Shown here: positions 39,959 to 49,461 of the stretch, piece after piece
How the letters are laid out: each line of letters begins with the position of its first letter
Numbering within the stretch: position 1 is the first letter of the stretch
From: Azotimanducus sp965199815
GTDB lineage: Bacteria; Pseudomonadota; Gammaproteobacteria; Pseudomonadales; Azotimanducaceae
Direction: 5' to 3'
Assembly (NCBI GenBank): GCA_965199815.1
Contig: CBDATE010000018.1
Span: 458,935-522,934, forward strand
DNA length: 64,000 nt
Translations under genes and position numbers: made by a program
Notes under the pieces: generated by a model
What the model saw: the letters and a program-made list of their open reading frames with translations, nothing else
The model's database searches: none
What the model was told of the DNA's origin: nothing

Positions 39959-41329
39959 CTACCGTGGTGCCCAGGCGATAATCAGTATCCCGAAAACAGC
40001 GATTGGTGCGACATAGCGCAAGAGCAGAATCCAGGTGTTGAGCAGCTTGCCGTCGGGAATTGCAAGTTCATTGCACAGGCTGGCCCGCTCGAGCCTCCAG
40101 CCAACGAACAGGGACATGAGGATGGCTCCTACTGGCATGAGAAAGTTCGAGGTCAGGTTGTCGAGCAGATCAAAGTAGTTGGGAGATTTCAGATGGGTTT
40201 CCATGAAGGCGGGCAAATGGTCGGCACCGACATTGAAGGAAATAACGCTCAGCAGGCCGATCAGAAAAGCCAGACAGGCGGTGAACGCACAGGCCGGCAG
40301 GCGGGACAAATCGAATCTGCTCTGCACCCAGGATACCGATGGTTCCAGAATGGCGATGGAAGAACTCAGCGCGGCGAACGCCAGCAATACGAAGAACAGC
40401 GAGGCCACCAGTATGCCCGCCGGCATATCGCCGAAGGCGATGGGCAGAGTGACAAAGATAAGGCCTGGTCCCTGGGCGGTGTCCAGGCCATGTGCAAACA
40501 CGATGGGGAAGATCATCAGGCCGGCCAGCAGCGCAATCAGCGTGTCTGCGCCGACGATGATGCAGGATGACCGCACCAGCGAAAAGCTTCTCGGCACATA
40601 GGCACCGTAAATCATCATCAAGCCCATGGCGAGCCCGATGGAGAAGAATGCCTGTCCGACTGCCTCCAGTATCACTGTCGGTGTGATTTTCGAGGCATCG
40701 AAAGAAAACAGATAGGCGAGCGCCCCGCCAAAATCTCCCACGATGGCGCTGTAGATCACCAGAAAGGCGATCAACACGAAGAGCGCGGGCATGAGGAACT
40801 TCACGGCGCGTTCAATGCCTTGTGAAACGCCACGCGCGACGATGAACGCGGTGAGCAGCATGAAGAGTCCGTGCCACAGACCGAGCTCGAATGGTGAAGC
40901 AAGAAGTGTGGTGAAGGCAGCGTTCGAGCCGGAAGCATCAAGTCCGGGAAACTGACCGGAGACCGCTTTCACGATGTAGCACAGCACCCAGCCCCCGATG
41001 ACACTGTAGAAGGTGAGGATAAGGAAGCCGACCAGCATGCTCATGCCACCGACGATGCGCCAGTGCCCGCTCTGACCGGCCTGTGTGGCGACTTTTTCCA
41101 TGGCGTGTGGGGGGCTCGCCCGCCCGGCACGTCCGACCATGAGCTCGGTCACCAGAATCGGCAGCGCAATGACCGCCACTGCGATGAGGTAGAGCAGCAC
41201 GAAGGCACCGCCGCCGTTCTCGCCGGCCATGTAGGGGAATTTCCACAGATTGCCGAGTCCAACGGCACCGCCGATGGCGGCGAGCATAAACCCCCAGTTG
41301 CTTGTCCAGTTATCTCGAACCTGCATCAT
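39959..41329 (-). CDS. Sodium-dependent transporter, NSS/SNF family
   Basis: Inner-membrane Na+ symporter of the LeuT fold, 456 residues. The signature at the first membrane helix, AAIGGAVGLGNLWKFPYMAGENGGGAFVL, is diagnostic (GNLWKFPY). Roughly 11-12 hydrophobic segments follow, consistent with bacterial members. Substrate probably an amino acid or related amine; specificity is not readable. It lies 38 bases upstream of nadB on the same strand, so the two may share a transcript. Confidence 0.93.
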   Translation of the reverse strand: MMQVRDNWTSNWGFMLAAIGGAVGLGNLWKFPYMAGENGGGAFVLLYLIAVAVIALPILVTELMVGRAGRASPPHAMEKVATQAGQSGHWRIVGGMSMLVGFLILTFYSVIGGWVLCYIVKAVSGQFPGLDASGSNAAFTTLLASPFELGLWHGLFMLLTAFIVARGVSQGIERAVKFLMPALFVLIAFLVIYSAIVGDFGGALAYLFSFDASKITPTVILEAVGQAFFSIGLAMGLMMIYGAYVPRSFSLVRSSCIIVGADTLIALLAGLMIFPIVFAHGLDTAQGPGLIFVTLPIAFGDMPAGILVASLFFVLLAFAALSSSIAILEPSVSWVQSRFDLSRLPACAFTACLAFLIGLLSVISFNVGADHLPAFMETHLKSPNYFDLLDNLTSNFLMPVGAILMSLFVGWRLERASLCNELAIPDGKLLNTWILLLRYVAPIAVFGILIIAWAPR

Positions 41330-41396
41330 GCTGTCCCAATGTGTTTGTCAAGCGGGGAATACTACCCAAGAAGCAGAATCTATTCATGGCGACCGC

Positions 41397-42782
41397 TCAA
41401 TCATCGCGAAAGCCGAGCAGTCGGTCCGTTTCGTGCAGGAAGAAGTCTCGATAACCGGGCGGAGAATTCAGCAGGTTGCCTTGTCTGTCAACACCGAGAC
41501 TATGAATTTGCACCGAATTGCGGTTCGGCTCAAAGTACAGGATAGAGACATCATCCGGCTTGATCTCGCCGAGTCGTACCGCAATGCGTACGCGGTCCAC
41601 CACATGGTCGCTGTGTGTTTCGATCAGAAACTGCTGCTTGCGCTTCTTCCATGACTGCACGAACAGGCTGGCCAATTCCGCCTGTCCGCGCGGATGCAAG
41701 TGCACCTCCGGTTGTTGCAGCAAAAATCTCTGCCCGGTCATTTTCCTGCTCATCAGGTCCACCAGAATCGGCAGACTCTGGCTCACCCCGTAGCCCACAT
41801 CCATGATGTTGGCATGCGATCCGGAGCGAGCCTTCACTTGCAGTTGAAAGGGATCGCTCATCTGCTTGCCATGCCCCTTTATCTTGATGTCGGAAAACAG
41901 GCCGGAGTGCGTACCGAAAGCCACCAGATCGTCGTGTAACGGATCCCATTCGTTTTTTGCCGTCCGATGCAGACGCATCAGCAGCATGGGGATGTGCGTC
42001 CCCTCGGGCGATGCACTTTCCCCGACCGGGTCATAGGTGCGTTTCGGCTTGGAACGCAGGGGCGCAATCAAGGACGGACGCGCCATTCCGGGAACAATCG
42101 CACTGACAAAACCCTCCAAATCGTTCAATGAATCCTGATCTGCAGGTGAAGATCGAAGCGTCATTAACTCGCGCAAGAACAGAAAAAGAGGCTTCATGTC
42201 TTGCGTTTCCTCACTGTCGCCCCGCCTCTCACGGGCCAGGTAGCGTAGGAGAGAACCAATAGACAAGCTAAACGGGAGGCTCGAGGGGATGCGATGACCC
42301 GGAATGCTGATCCAATCTGAGTCGCTGGCATCGAAGTCAACTTCAAGGAAGTGCTGTTCGGTAAATTGCAGCCGACAGGAGGTGACCGTCGCCTGGCCAT
42401 CTCGCTCCGAAAAGGTGAAGGAGATGGAATAAGGATCGAGTTCTGTCCATCCTGGCGGGAGAACTGTAACACCCAGCTTGAACGCATTGATGAGACCGGC
42501 GCGGCCGCGCCGGGAACGCACGATGTCGCGAAACGAACCCATCAGAAAGGGTTCCTGATTGAAGCTCAAGCGTCGCGGACCATCAAAAGGCCAGTGCCTG
42601 TTGAATAGCTCACTCACAACACGGAAGCACCCCAGAAAGGATGTCTTGCCGGTGCTGTTCTCGCCTACCAGCAGGGTGATAGGACGCACGACAGCCTGCT
42701 GCTCACCCTCGAAGCAACGCACATCTGTTACTGCGAACCTGTCTATGGACGCGGTTTTTCGTCCATTCGGTCTTCGTTTCAT
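41397..42782 (-). CDS. RecF/OLD-like AAA ATPase (DUF3696-type)
   Basis: 461 residues. N-terminal ITLLVGENSTGKTSFLGCFR is Walker A of the RecF/SMC-like class; the ATPase is closed by QQPEVHLHPRGQAELASLF (signature and Walker B equivalent) and QFLIETHSDHVVDRV (switch histidine). The C-terminus (LNSPPGYRDFFLHETDRLLGF) resembles DUF3696. No nuclease (TOPRIM, HNH) domain is attached and no partner is adjacent. Such ATPases occur in defence systems and in DNA repair. It sits alone between a transporter gene and ccmB on the same strand, which looks like an insertion into the ccm cluster. Function unknown. Confidence 0.78.
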   Translation of the reverse strand: MKRRPNGRKTASIDRFAVTDVRCFEGEQQAVVRPITLLVGENSTGKTSFLGCFRVVSELFNRHWPFDGPRRLSFNQEPFLMGSFRDIVRSRRGRAGLINAFKLGVTVLPPGWTELDPYSISFTFSERDGQATVTSCRLQFTEQHFLEVDFDASDSDWISIPGHRIPSSLPFSLSIGSLLRYLARERRGDSEETQDMKPLFLFLRELMTLRSSPADQDSLNDLEGFVSAIVPGMARPSLIAPLRSKPKRTYDPVGESASPEGTHIPMLLMRLHRTAKNEWDPLHDDLVAFGTHSGLFSDIKIKGHGKQMSDPFQLQVKARSGSHANIMDVGYGVSQSLPILVDLMSRKMTGQRFLLQQPEVHLHPRGQAELASLFVQSWKKRKQQFLIETHSDHVVDRVRIAVRLGEIKPDDVSILYFEPNRNSVQIHSLGVDRQGNLLNSPPGYRDFFLHETDRLLGFRDD

Positions 42783-42825
42783 GTGGCAAGCTTACAACAC
42801 GCATCCGCCCCCGCGCCTACCAGAT

Positions 42826-43488
42826 TCACACATCCTCCAGCGCGCGCAGCATGAAGGCCGTCGCCAGCGGCGCGAGCGGAAGCGCCAGCGCGGTGAGCGC
42901 TGCCAGCCACAGGAACGCTGCCCCGGCATCAATCAGCGCAAGCGACGATGCGCCCAGACCGAAGATGAGCACCGGTGACATGAGCGGCAGCAGCAACAGT
43001 GCGATCAGCAGGCTGCCACGACCGGTTCCCACGGCGAGACTGGCGATGAGATTGCCGATCAGGCACAGCGGGGCGAGTCCCAGCAACAGGGCACAGGAGA
43101 GTTGCAGGCTTTGCGCGCCGGGGAGACCAAACCCGACACCCGCGATCAGGGCGAGCAGCGACAAGGGCAGACCGATCTTCGCCCAGTCAACGCCGATGCG
43201 CAGCAACGCGAGCAGCGCGAGCGGTGCGTCCTTGTGCACAAGCTCTGCCAGTACGCCCTGGGAATGTTCATCTCGCCAGCCATTGGACAGCGAATAGCAG
43301 GCGGCCATGAAGCCCAGCACCCAGAGCAGCCCGGGCAGCAGCGTCAGGAAGGCATCCGGGACCTGTGTGGATGCCATGTGCATCAGGAAGAGCCCAAGCA
43401 GATAGAAGACCAGCGGCTCCACGAGGTCGTTCCTGCGCCGCCAGAGAATGCGCGCCTCGCGCCGCACGAATGCCCAGGCCAGGCTCAC
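42826..43488 (-). CDS. ccmB: Heme exporter membrane subunit CcmB
   Basis: Membrane component of the CcmAB(CD) ABC complex of cytochrome c maturation. 220 residues, six hydrophobic segments. It begins with FVRREARILWRRRNDLVEPLVFYLL, typical for CcmB. The GTG start overlaps the ccmA stop (GTGA). ccmC, ccmD and ccmE, which usually follow, are absent downstream; an ATPase gene lies there. Confidence 0.92.
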   Translation of the reverse strand: MSLAWAFVRREARILWRRRNDLVEPLVFYLLGLFLMHMASTQVPDAFLTLLPGLLWVLGFMAACYSLSNGWRDEHSQGVLAELVHKDAPLALLALLRIGVDWAKIGLPLSLLALIAGVGFGLPGAQSLQLSCALLLGLAPLCLIGNLIASLAVGTGRGSLLIALLLLPLMSPVLIFGLGASSLALIDAGAAFLWLAALTALALPLAPLATAFMLRALEDV

Positions 43489-44099
43489 CGCTCGTCTCCA
43501 AGCCTGAGAATGCGCGCAGCGCGTGACGACACACCGGAAAGCGGCGTGGTTCCGGTGTTTCCTGCGCCCGTCGCATGGGTGGCAATCACCGCTGCGCCAC
43601 CTGACTCCAGATGTCTGGCAAGCAGAACCCGAAAGCCCTTGACGCGCCTGGCATCAAGCGAACCGGTCGGCTCATCGAGCAGCCACAGGGGCGATGAATC
43701 GTGGACCAGCCGCGACAGGGCAACCCGCCGCTGTTGCCCGACGGACAGTTTGCGACATGGTTGCCGCGCCAGGTGACGGACACCGAACGCCGCGAGGCCG
43801 GCATCAATCGAGGCGCTCGGTGCTGTACACAGACTGGCGAGCCACTCGACATTCTCCATCACCGTCAAATCCGGATGCAGACCATTGTCATGCCCGATAT
43901 AGAGGCTCGCAGCCGCCACTTCGAGCTTGCCCGACCAGTCCTTGGTAATGCCCGCCAAGAGGCGCAGCAGCCGCGACTTGCCGCTGCCGTTCGCGCCGTG
44001 AATTTCCAGCAGTTCACCAGCGCGCACAGAGAAGGACAGCCCGCGAAACAGCACTCGTGAGCCACGCTGGCAGGTGAGGTGACGAGCGCGGACGAGCAC
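43485..44099 (-). CDS. ccmA: Cytochrome c biogenesis ATP-binding protein CcmA
   Basis: ABC ATPase of 204 residues. GANGSGKSRLLRLLAG is Walker A, KLSVGQQRRVALSRLV the signature and LWLLDEPTGSLDARR Walker B. YIGHDNGLHPDLTVMENVEWL is specific for CcmA. Its GTG start follows the TGA of the TonB receptor gene with no gap, so it depends on translational coupling to that gene. It works with CcmB and CcmC in releasing heme-loaded CcmE. Confidence 0.94.
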   Translation of the reverse strand: MLVRARHLTCQRGSRVLFRGLSFSVRAGELLEIHGANGSGKSRLLRLLAGITKDWSGKLEVAAASLYIGHDNGLHPDLTVMENVEWLASLCTAPSASIDAGLAAFGVRHLARQPCRKLSVGQQRRVALSRLVHDSSPLWLLDEPTGSLDARRVKGFRVLLARHLESGGAAVIATHATGAGNTGTTPLSGVSSRAARILRLGDER

Positions 44100-46226
44100 T
44101 CAGGACAGCCCGAGCCGCATACCGAGTGCCAGCTGCCGCGGCAAGCCGGGAAAGTAGCGCTGATTCCCGAAGGCGAAGTCCGCCCGGTGTGCATAGTCCC
44201 TGTCCAGCAGGTTGGTCACGCGAAAGAAGACCTCGAGGCCGTCGCGCGCACGCCAGCTCAGCCGCCAGTTCGCCAGCCAGTGGCCGCCATATTGATGCGT
44301 GTTGCCGGCATCCATCCAGTACTCGCCGAGCCCCGTGACCTCGAGCTCACTCGTGAGGCCATTCGCGGCAACCTTCTTCCAGCGTACACTGCCCATGAAG
44401 CGCGGCGCGGTGTCGAGGTCCTTGCCGGACTCGATGACTTCGCCCCTGCCGATGCGCCGGTTGAAGTCATATTCATGCCGCGCCCAGCTGGCCACCAGTT
44501 CGAAAGCGCCGATCATGCCCGCATCCAGCGAAGCCTCGAACTCGACCCCAAGGGATCTGGTCTTTCCGTCGCTGACATTCATGCCCCGGGAATCGCGAAA
44601 AATGAGGTGTCTCGAACGGGCGGCATAGAGCGAAGTGGCCAGCTGCCCGCGACCTGTGCGCCAGCGAAGGCCGACTTCAAGGGAATCCCGCCGCTCGCTA
44701 TCGAGGTCGGCGACCAGTTGACCTCGCTGCAGCCGGTAGAGTTCCGTGGCCTGGGGGGCGCGAAATCCCGAACCGGCACCTATAGTCAACTCGGCTGACT
44801 CGTGCACGGAATAATGCAGACCGAGCGTACCGGCAAAATTGGTGAAGGCATCGTCACGGCTGGCCGGGCGCGAATAGAGGCATCCGCCGAAACCACAGGG
44901 ACGACCATCGTCGCGCGTGTTGCCGGTCAGCCACTGGTTGCGATACGCATAGCCGAGATGCGCCGCCCGTACGCCAGCCTGAATCTGCAGCCGCTCGCCA
45001 ACCGGCTGCACAACACGCCCCGACAGGCTCGCCTGCAGGATACGCACGTCAAAGTCATAGTGTCTGCCCGGCGGGCGCGTCTCGACCAGAAACGCCGAAC
45101 CTCGGGTGGGGCCATCCTGCGTCTCTTCGAGCCATACATCTGCCCACTCGACATGCGCTTCGAGCGCCGTCTCTGCGGTGCCGGTCAATCGAGTCCAGTG
45201 GCCGAGCAGGCCAAGGCTCGTGTGCCCGTTCGCTTCACTCGGCTGGCCGGGCAGGAAGTGCTGCAGGAACTCCATGCGCGTGGCGCGCACATAAGGCGCG
45301 AGGTGCAGGCTCGATACGGCTCCGAAGGGGCGCTGCCAGTGGCTGGTGAGACGCGCCGACCAGGCCTCCCGCCAAGCTTCCGGGTTGGGGTTGGTACGGC
45401 GCAGGACGGAGGACTTGTAGGCGTTGCCGCCGAGCACATAGCCGCCGGTCTGTTGGTCGAGATTGGTCAGGGCGAGGCTGGTCAGGCTCCGCCAATCGCC
45501 GCGCGAGAAGCGATCAACGAGCTTGACCTTCTGTTGCCGGTGGCCGACCTGATCACGAAAACTGTCCGTGGCAAGAATCCTGGCTGCTGCCGAAATCGCG
45601 TGTGTCCCCAGCGTCGCGTCTCCGCTCGCTTGCAGGACTCGCCGCGCATCGGAGCCCGCTTCGAGTTCTATCCAGCGCGCACTCGCGGATTCGAGGCTGG
45701 CGCTGTTGATCGCCCCGTACAGGGGGTTGCCGCGAAATGATGCCACCGCAGGGCCGCGCAGCACCTCGACCGAATCGGCAAGCTCCAGAGTGGTCTCGAA
45801 GAGATTGTTGACGTTGCAGAAGCCCTGCGGACGTATGGGGATGCCATCTTCGAGATAGAGCATGCCGCCACAGGCACCGGCGCCGGTGAGTACGGCCGAG
45901 CGCATGGCGGTCAGGTGTTCCTGCCCCGAGCCGCGCGAAATCCACAGTCCCGGGACGCGCACAAAGACCTCGTGAGGATGCGTGGGTCTGATGCCGCCGA
46001 GCGCGTCACCATCAAGGCGTGTATAGCCGGAGAGGTAGTCGCGCGACTCGGCTTCACGGGCGCTTGTTCGAACACGAATCTCTTCGATGAGCGGAGCCTG
46101 GGTCTGCGCGGTTTGCGTACTCTGCGCCTCGCTGTCACGCTCCCGCGCATCGGGGGCATCGCCGCCCCAGGCGCTGAAGGCCAGGCACAAGGAGAGCGCG
46201 AACACAGACAGTCTGAATGCGGTCAT
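44100..46226 (-). CDS. TonB-dependent outer-membrane receptor
   Basis: About 708 residues from ATG 46226, which overlaps the stop of the permease gene (ATGA). Signal peptide MTAFRLSVFALSLCLAFSAWG, a TonB-box-like acidic stretch (LIEEIRVRTSAR), and a plug domain with SVEVLRGPAVASFRGNPLYGAINSAS. A cysteine pair (GACGG and GFCNV) may lock a plug loop. The barrel follows, ending QLALGMRLGLS; the last residue is serine instead of the usual aromatic. Substrate unknown. The location between ybbP and ccmA suggests a metal or heme-related substrate (inference from context only). Confidence 0.88.
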   Translation of the reverse strand: MTAFRLSVFALSLCLAFSAWGGDAPDARERDSEAQSTQTAQTQAPLIEEIRVRTSAREAESRDYLSGYTRLDGDALGGIRPTHPHEVFVRVPGLWISRGSGQEHLTAMRSAVLTGAGACGGMLYLEDGIPIRPQGFCNVNNLFETTLELADSVEVLRGPAVASFRGNPLYGAINSASLESASARWIELEAGSDARRVLQASGDATLGTHAISAAARILATDSFRDQVGHRQQKVKLVDRFSRGDWRSLTSLALTNLDQQTGGYVLGGNAYKSSVLRRTNPNPEAWREAWSARLTSHWQRPFGAVSSLHLAPYVRATRMEFLQHFLPGQPSEANGHTSLGLLGHWTRLTGTAETALEAHVEWADVWLEETQDGPTRGSAFLVETRPPGRHYDFDVRILQASLSGRVVQPVGERLQIQAGVRAAHLGYAYRNQWLTGNTRDDGRPCGFGGCLYSRPASRDDAFTNFAGTLGLHYSVHESAELTIGAGSGFRAPQATELYRLQRGQLVADLDSERRDSLEVGLRWRTGRGQLATSLYAARSRHLIFRDSRGMNVSDGKTRSLGVEFEASLDAGMIGAFELVASWARHEYDFNRRIGRGEVIESGKDLDTAPRFMGSVRWKKVAANGLTSELEVTGLGEYWMDAGNTHQYGGHWLANWRLSWRARDGLEVFFRVTNLLDRDYAHRADFAFGNQRYFPGLPRQLALGMRLGLS

Positions 46227-48784
46227 CTCGCCTCCCGCAGGATGGTCACCGGGGTCACTCGCAGCATGCGCCGGGTGCCGAGTACGCCGAGCAGCGACAC
46301 CAGCACAAGGCCGCACACGGGCGCATGGAGAAACAGGAGCGGATGCCATGTATGCGGCATCTCGAAGAAGTAGGTCTGCAACACGAACAGCGTGGCTTCC
46401 GTGGCCAGGGCTGCGGCGATTCCGGCGAACAGGCCAAGTGCGGCGAATTCGAGCAGCAGACTGCCGCGCACCAGCCGACCCGAGCCGCCGAGCGTCCTCA
46501 GCAGTCCGTATTCGCGCAGACGCAGCTCGCGACTGCTGAAGACGCTGGCGAGCATCACCAGCGCCGCCGAGGCCAGCACCAGAGACATGAGCAGCTGCAT
46601 GGCCATGGAGAGCTTGTCGAGAATGTCGCGGAATCTGCGAATGAGCTGATCCACCGACAATACCGAGAGAGTGGGATAGGCATCAAGCAATCGATTGATG
46701 AAGCTCGTATCGTCAGGATCTACATGGAAGCTGGCCATGTGGGTGCTGGGTATGCCCGCGAGCGCCGCTGGCGACAGCAGCAGGTAGAAGTTCGGCTGAA
46801 AACTGTCCCAGTCCACCTTGCGCAGGCTGCTGATGCGCACATCCACCAGCTGCCCGTTGAAGTCGATGCGCAGTTGATCATCCAGCCTGAGCCCATGCCA
46901 TCCGGCAAACTCTTCGTCAAGCGATGCTTCCAGCACATCGGGCTGTGACCACCAGTCACCGACAACCAGTTCATTGCCTTCCGGGAGGCGTGGACTCGAG
47001 GAAAAGTTGCGTGTACGCGACAGTCCGCGAGCAGCATCGGGAGCCTCGTCTGTGTCAGCGGAATCCTCGTCCCGCTCCGGGGTATTCCGCTCCGAGCTGC
47101 GCCCGGCATCAGGACGCGCCTCCGCCTCTCTGCTGCTTGCAGGTTCGCCGTTGACCGCCGTGATGACACCGCGCGCCATGGGAAACACCAGCCCCTGATA
47201 GCTCGAACTCTCGTCAAGCAGACGCGCAACACCCTCGACCTGATCGTCGGCGATATTCAGGACGAAGTGATTGGGGGCCTTGTCGGGCATCATTTGCCGC
47301 CATTCACCGATAACCTCGTCTTGCAGGAGCAGCAACAGGAAGAGTACGCACAGCGGCATGGCGAACACACCTATGTGCGTCGCGTTCAGCAGTGGATGCC
47401 GCGACAGGCTCGAGAGCGCCAGCCGCAATGCGGTACCGGAGCGTTTGCCGAGTTGCCGACCGGCGCGCAGCATGAGTACGGCGAGCACACCGAATGCACT
47501 TATCGACAGTGAGATGCCGAGCAGCGTCATGCCGGTAATCGCCAGGCTTTGCGTGTACCACAGCATCAGGGACAGGATGCCAATGCCGCCGGCGAACAAG
47601 GTCGTACGCCGCGCGGAAAGGCTTTGCGTCAAGTCCTCGCGAATGACGGCCATGGGAGAGACCCCGCAGAGCGCACGAATGGACGGCGCGGCAAAGGTGA
47701 GCAGACACACCACGCCGGTGAGCGCGCCGATCAGCAGGGGTTCGAAGCTCGTGCCCGGCAAGGCCACTGGCAGAGCGTCGCGCATGAGTTCGCTGAGCAA
47801 GGCGTGGCCTGCCAGCGCGAGCAGCCAGCCGACAAGAGTAGCAACCAGAGCGATGAGCAGGAACTGTACCGCGTAGCTCACATGGAGTTCGAGAGGCACG
47901 GCACCGAGCGTCTTGAGAATGGCGACCTGCGATGATCTGCGCCGCGCATATCTGTCCGCGCACAGGGAAATAGCCACGCCGCCCAGCGTCACCGCCAGCA
48001 GTCCGCCGAGCATGATGAAGCCTTCGGCGCGATCAATGACGCTGGCGAGTCTGTCGCCCGAATTGCGCACATCACGCCACTGGAAGCGGCCTTCCATGAG
48101 TGTGCGCAATTGCTCTCGCAGCGCATCAAGCCTGGCATCCTCGCCGCGAAGCAGCAGCCGATAGGTCAATCGGCTGCCCGGCACCACAACACCGGTGGCA
48201 TTGATGTCGGCCCAGTTCATGGTCAGTCGCGGCGCGAAATCGAGGAAGCCGGAGGTCGGGTCCGGTTCCGAGAGGATGATGCCGGACACCCTGAGCGGCT
48301 TCAGGCCAACTTCGATGACATCGCCAGGCTCGAGCCCCAGGCGCGCCTGCAGCAGCCGATCGATCCAGGCTTCGCCGACCTTCGGGTGTCCGACCCCCGA
48401 TGCGAGTACGCGCGGCCCGGAGCCGTCGTTCACTCGCATCTCGCCACGCAGCGGATACCCGCGGCTGACCGCCTTGACGGAGGCCAGCTGGTTGGCTTGC
48501 CCGTGATAGATCATGGACACGAAGCCGAGCAATTGAGCCGTGTCTATGTCGAGCTCCTGCGCCGCCTGCAGGAAGGAATCCGGTGCTTGCATACTGCCCG
48601 AGATGACGCGGTCGGCGGCCAGAAAGCTGTTCGACTCGCTGGTCATGGCGCGCTGAATCTGGTCGGCAAAGAGCGCGATCAGGGTGACACTGCCCACGGC
48701 GATACACAGCGCCAGCGCCAGCAGGTTGAGTTCACCCGCCCTGAGATCCTTGACCAGCAGCCTGGCCGAGATGCGAAGCTTCAT
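46223..48784 (-). CDS. ybbP: ABC transporter permease, YbbP-like (FtsX/MacB family)
   Basis: 853 residues. N-terminal membrane helix (LLALALCIAVGSVTLIALFADQIQRA), a large periplasmic domain, then groups of membrane helices with the FtsX-type core (GGLLAVTLGGVAISLCADRYARRRSSQVAILKTLGA) and a second FtsX repeat at the C-terminus (SLVLASAALVMLASVFSSRELRLREYGLLRTLGGS). The second periplasmic domain carries an acidic disordered insertion (about residues 555-600). Starts with ATGA overlap on ybbA. With YbbA it forms an export or extraction ABC complex of the LolCDE/MacB type; the substrate is unknown. Confidence 0.9.
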   Translation of the reverse strand: MKLRISARLLVKDLRAGELNLLALALCIAVGSVTLIALFADQIQRAMTSESNSFLAADRVISGSMQAPDSFLQAAQELDIDTAQLLGFVSMIYHGQANQLASVKAVSRGYPLRGEMRVNDGSGPRVLASGVGHPKVGEAWIDRLLQARLGLEPGDVIEVGLKPLRVSGIILSEPDPTSGFLDFAPRLTMNWADINATGVVVPGSRLTYRLLLRGEDARLDALREQLRTLMEGRFQWRDVRNSGDRLASVIDRAEGFIMLGGLLAVTLGGVAISLCADRYARRRSSQVAILKTLGAVPLELHVSYAVQFLLIALVATLVGWLLALAGHALLSELMRDALPVALPGTSFEPLLIGALTGVVCLLTFAAPSIRALCGVSPMAVIREDLTQSLSARRTTLFAGGIGILSLMLWYTQSLAITGMTLLGISLSISAFGVLAVLMLRAGRQLGKRSGTALRLALSSLSRHPLLNATHIGVFAMPLCVLFLLLLLQDEVIGEWRQMMPDKAPNHFVLNIADDQVEGVARLLDESSSYQGLVFPMARGVITAVNGEPASSREAEARPDAGRSSERNTPERDEDSADTDEAPDAARGLSRTRNFSSSPRLPEGNELVVGDWWSQPDVLEASLDEEFAGWHGLRLDDQLRIDFNGQLVDVRISSLRKVDWDSFQPNFYLLLSPAALAGIPSTHMASFHVDPDDTSFINRLLDAYPTLSVLSVDQLIRRFRDILDKLSMAMQLLMSLVLASAALVMLASVFSSRELRLREYGLLRTLGGSGRLVRGSLLLEFAALGLFAGIAAALATEATLFVLQTYFFEMPHTWHPLLFLHAPVCGLVLVSLLGVLGTRRMLRVTPVTILREAR

Positions 48785-49461
48785 GTGCGTATCCGACCGA
48801 GTTCAAGTTCCAGCACACGATCGCAGCGCGTGGCGAGTGCTGTGTCGTGCGTCACTAGCACGAGCGTTGAACCGAACTCATCGCCCAGTTCGAACATGAG
48901 GTCGATGATCTTGCCACCGGTGCGCGTATCGAGGTTGCCTGTCGGTTCATCGGCAAACAGCACCTGCGGGTTGGTGACGAACGCGCGCGCCAGGGCGACG
49001 CGTTGCTGTTCTCCGCCCGAGAGTCTGGCCGGATAGTGATGCAGGCGATCAGTCAGGCCGACGCGCCGCAGACACTCGCTCGCGCGCGTCTCGGCATCTG
49101 CGTCAGCGCGCAGTTCCGAGGGCAGCATGACGTTTTCGAGCGCAGTCAGGCCGGTGAGCAACTGAAAGGTCTGAAAGACGAAACCCACGTAGGTCTTGCG
49201 CAGGCGCGCGCGCCCGTCTTCATCAAGCGCCGAGAGTTCATTACCGGCAAGCCAGACCTGACCGGATGTGGCGACATCAAGGCCGGCAAGGATACTCAGC
49301 AGGGTGGTCTTGCCGGAACCGGACTGACCCACGATGGCGCTGCGCTCACCCTGAGCTATGTGCAGGCTGAGTCCGTCGAGTATGGTAAGTTCCCCGCTCG
49401 CAATCTGTACCCGCTTGCTGACATCTTCGGCACCAATGAACTCGCTGGCCATCATCTTCAA
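48781..49461 (-). CDS. ybbA: ABC transporter ATP-binding protein, YbbA/LolD-like
   Basis: 226 residues. Walker A GQSGSGKTTLLSILAG, LSGGEQQRVALARAF signature and VLFADEPTGNLDTRTG Walker B as in LolD/MacB ATPases. The start is taken as TTG 49461 because AGGAG lies ten bases upstream; ATG codons at 49455 and 49452 are alternatives. It overlaps the 5' end of the divergent tesA gene. This divergent tesA / ybbA-ybbP arrangement is the same as in E. coli. First gene of a five-gene overlapping operon reaching to ccmB. Confidence 0.93.
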   Translation of the reverse strand: MKMMASEFIGAEDVSKRVQIASGELTILDGLSLHIAQGERSAIVGQSGSGKTTLLSILAGLDVATSGQVWLAGNELSALDEDGRARLRKTYVGFVFQTFQLLTGLTALENVMLPSELRADADAETRASECLRRVGLTDRLHHYPARLSGGEQQRVALARAFVTNPQVLFADEPTGNLDTRTGGKIIDLMFELGDEFGSTLVLVTHDTALATRCDRVLELELGRIRT

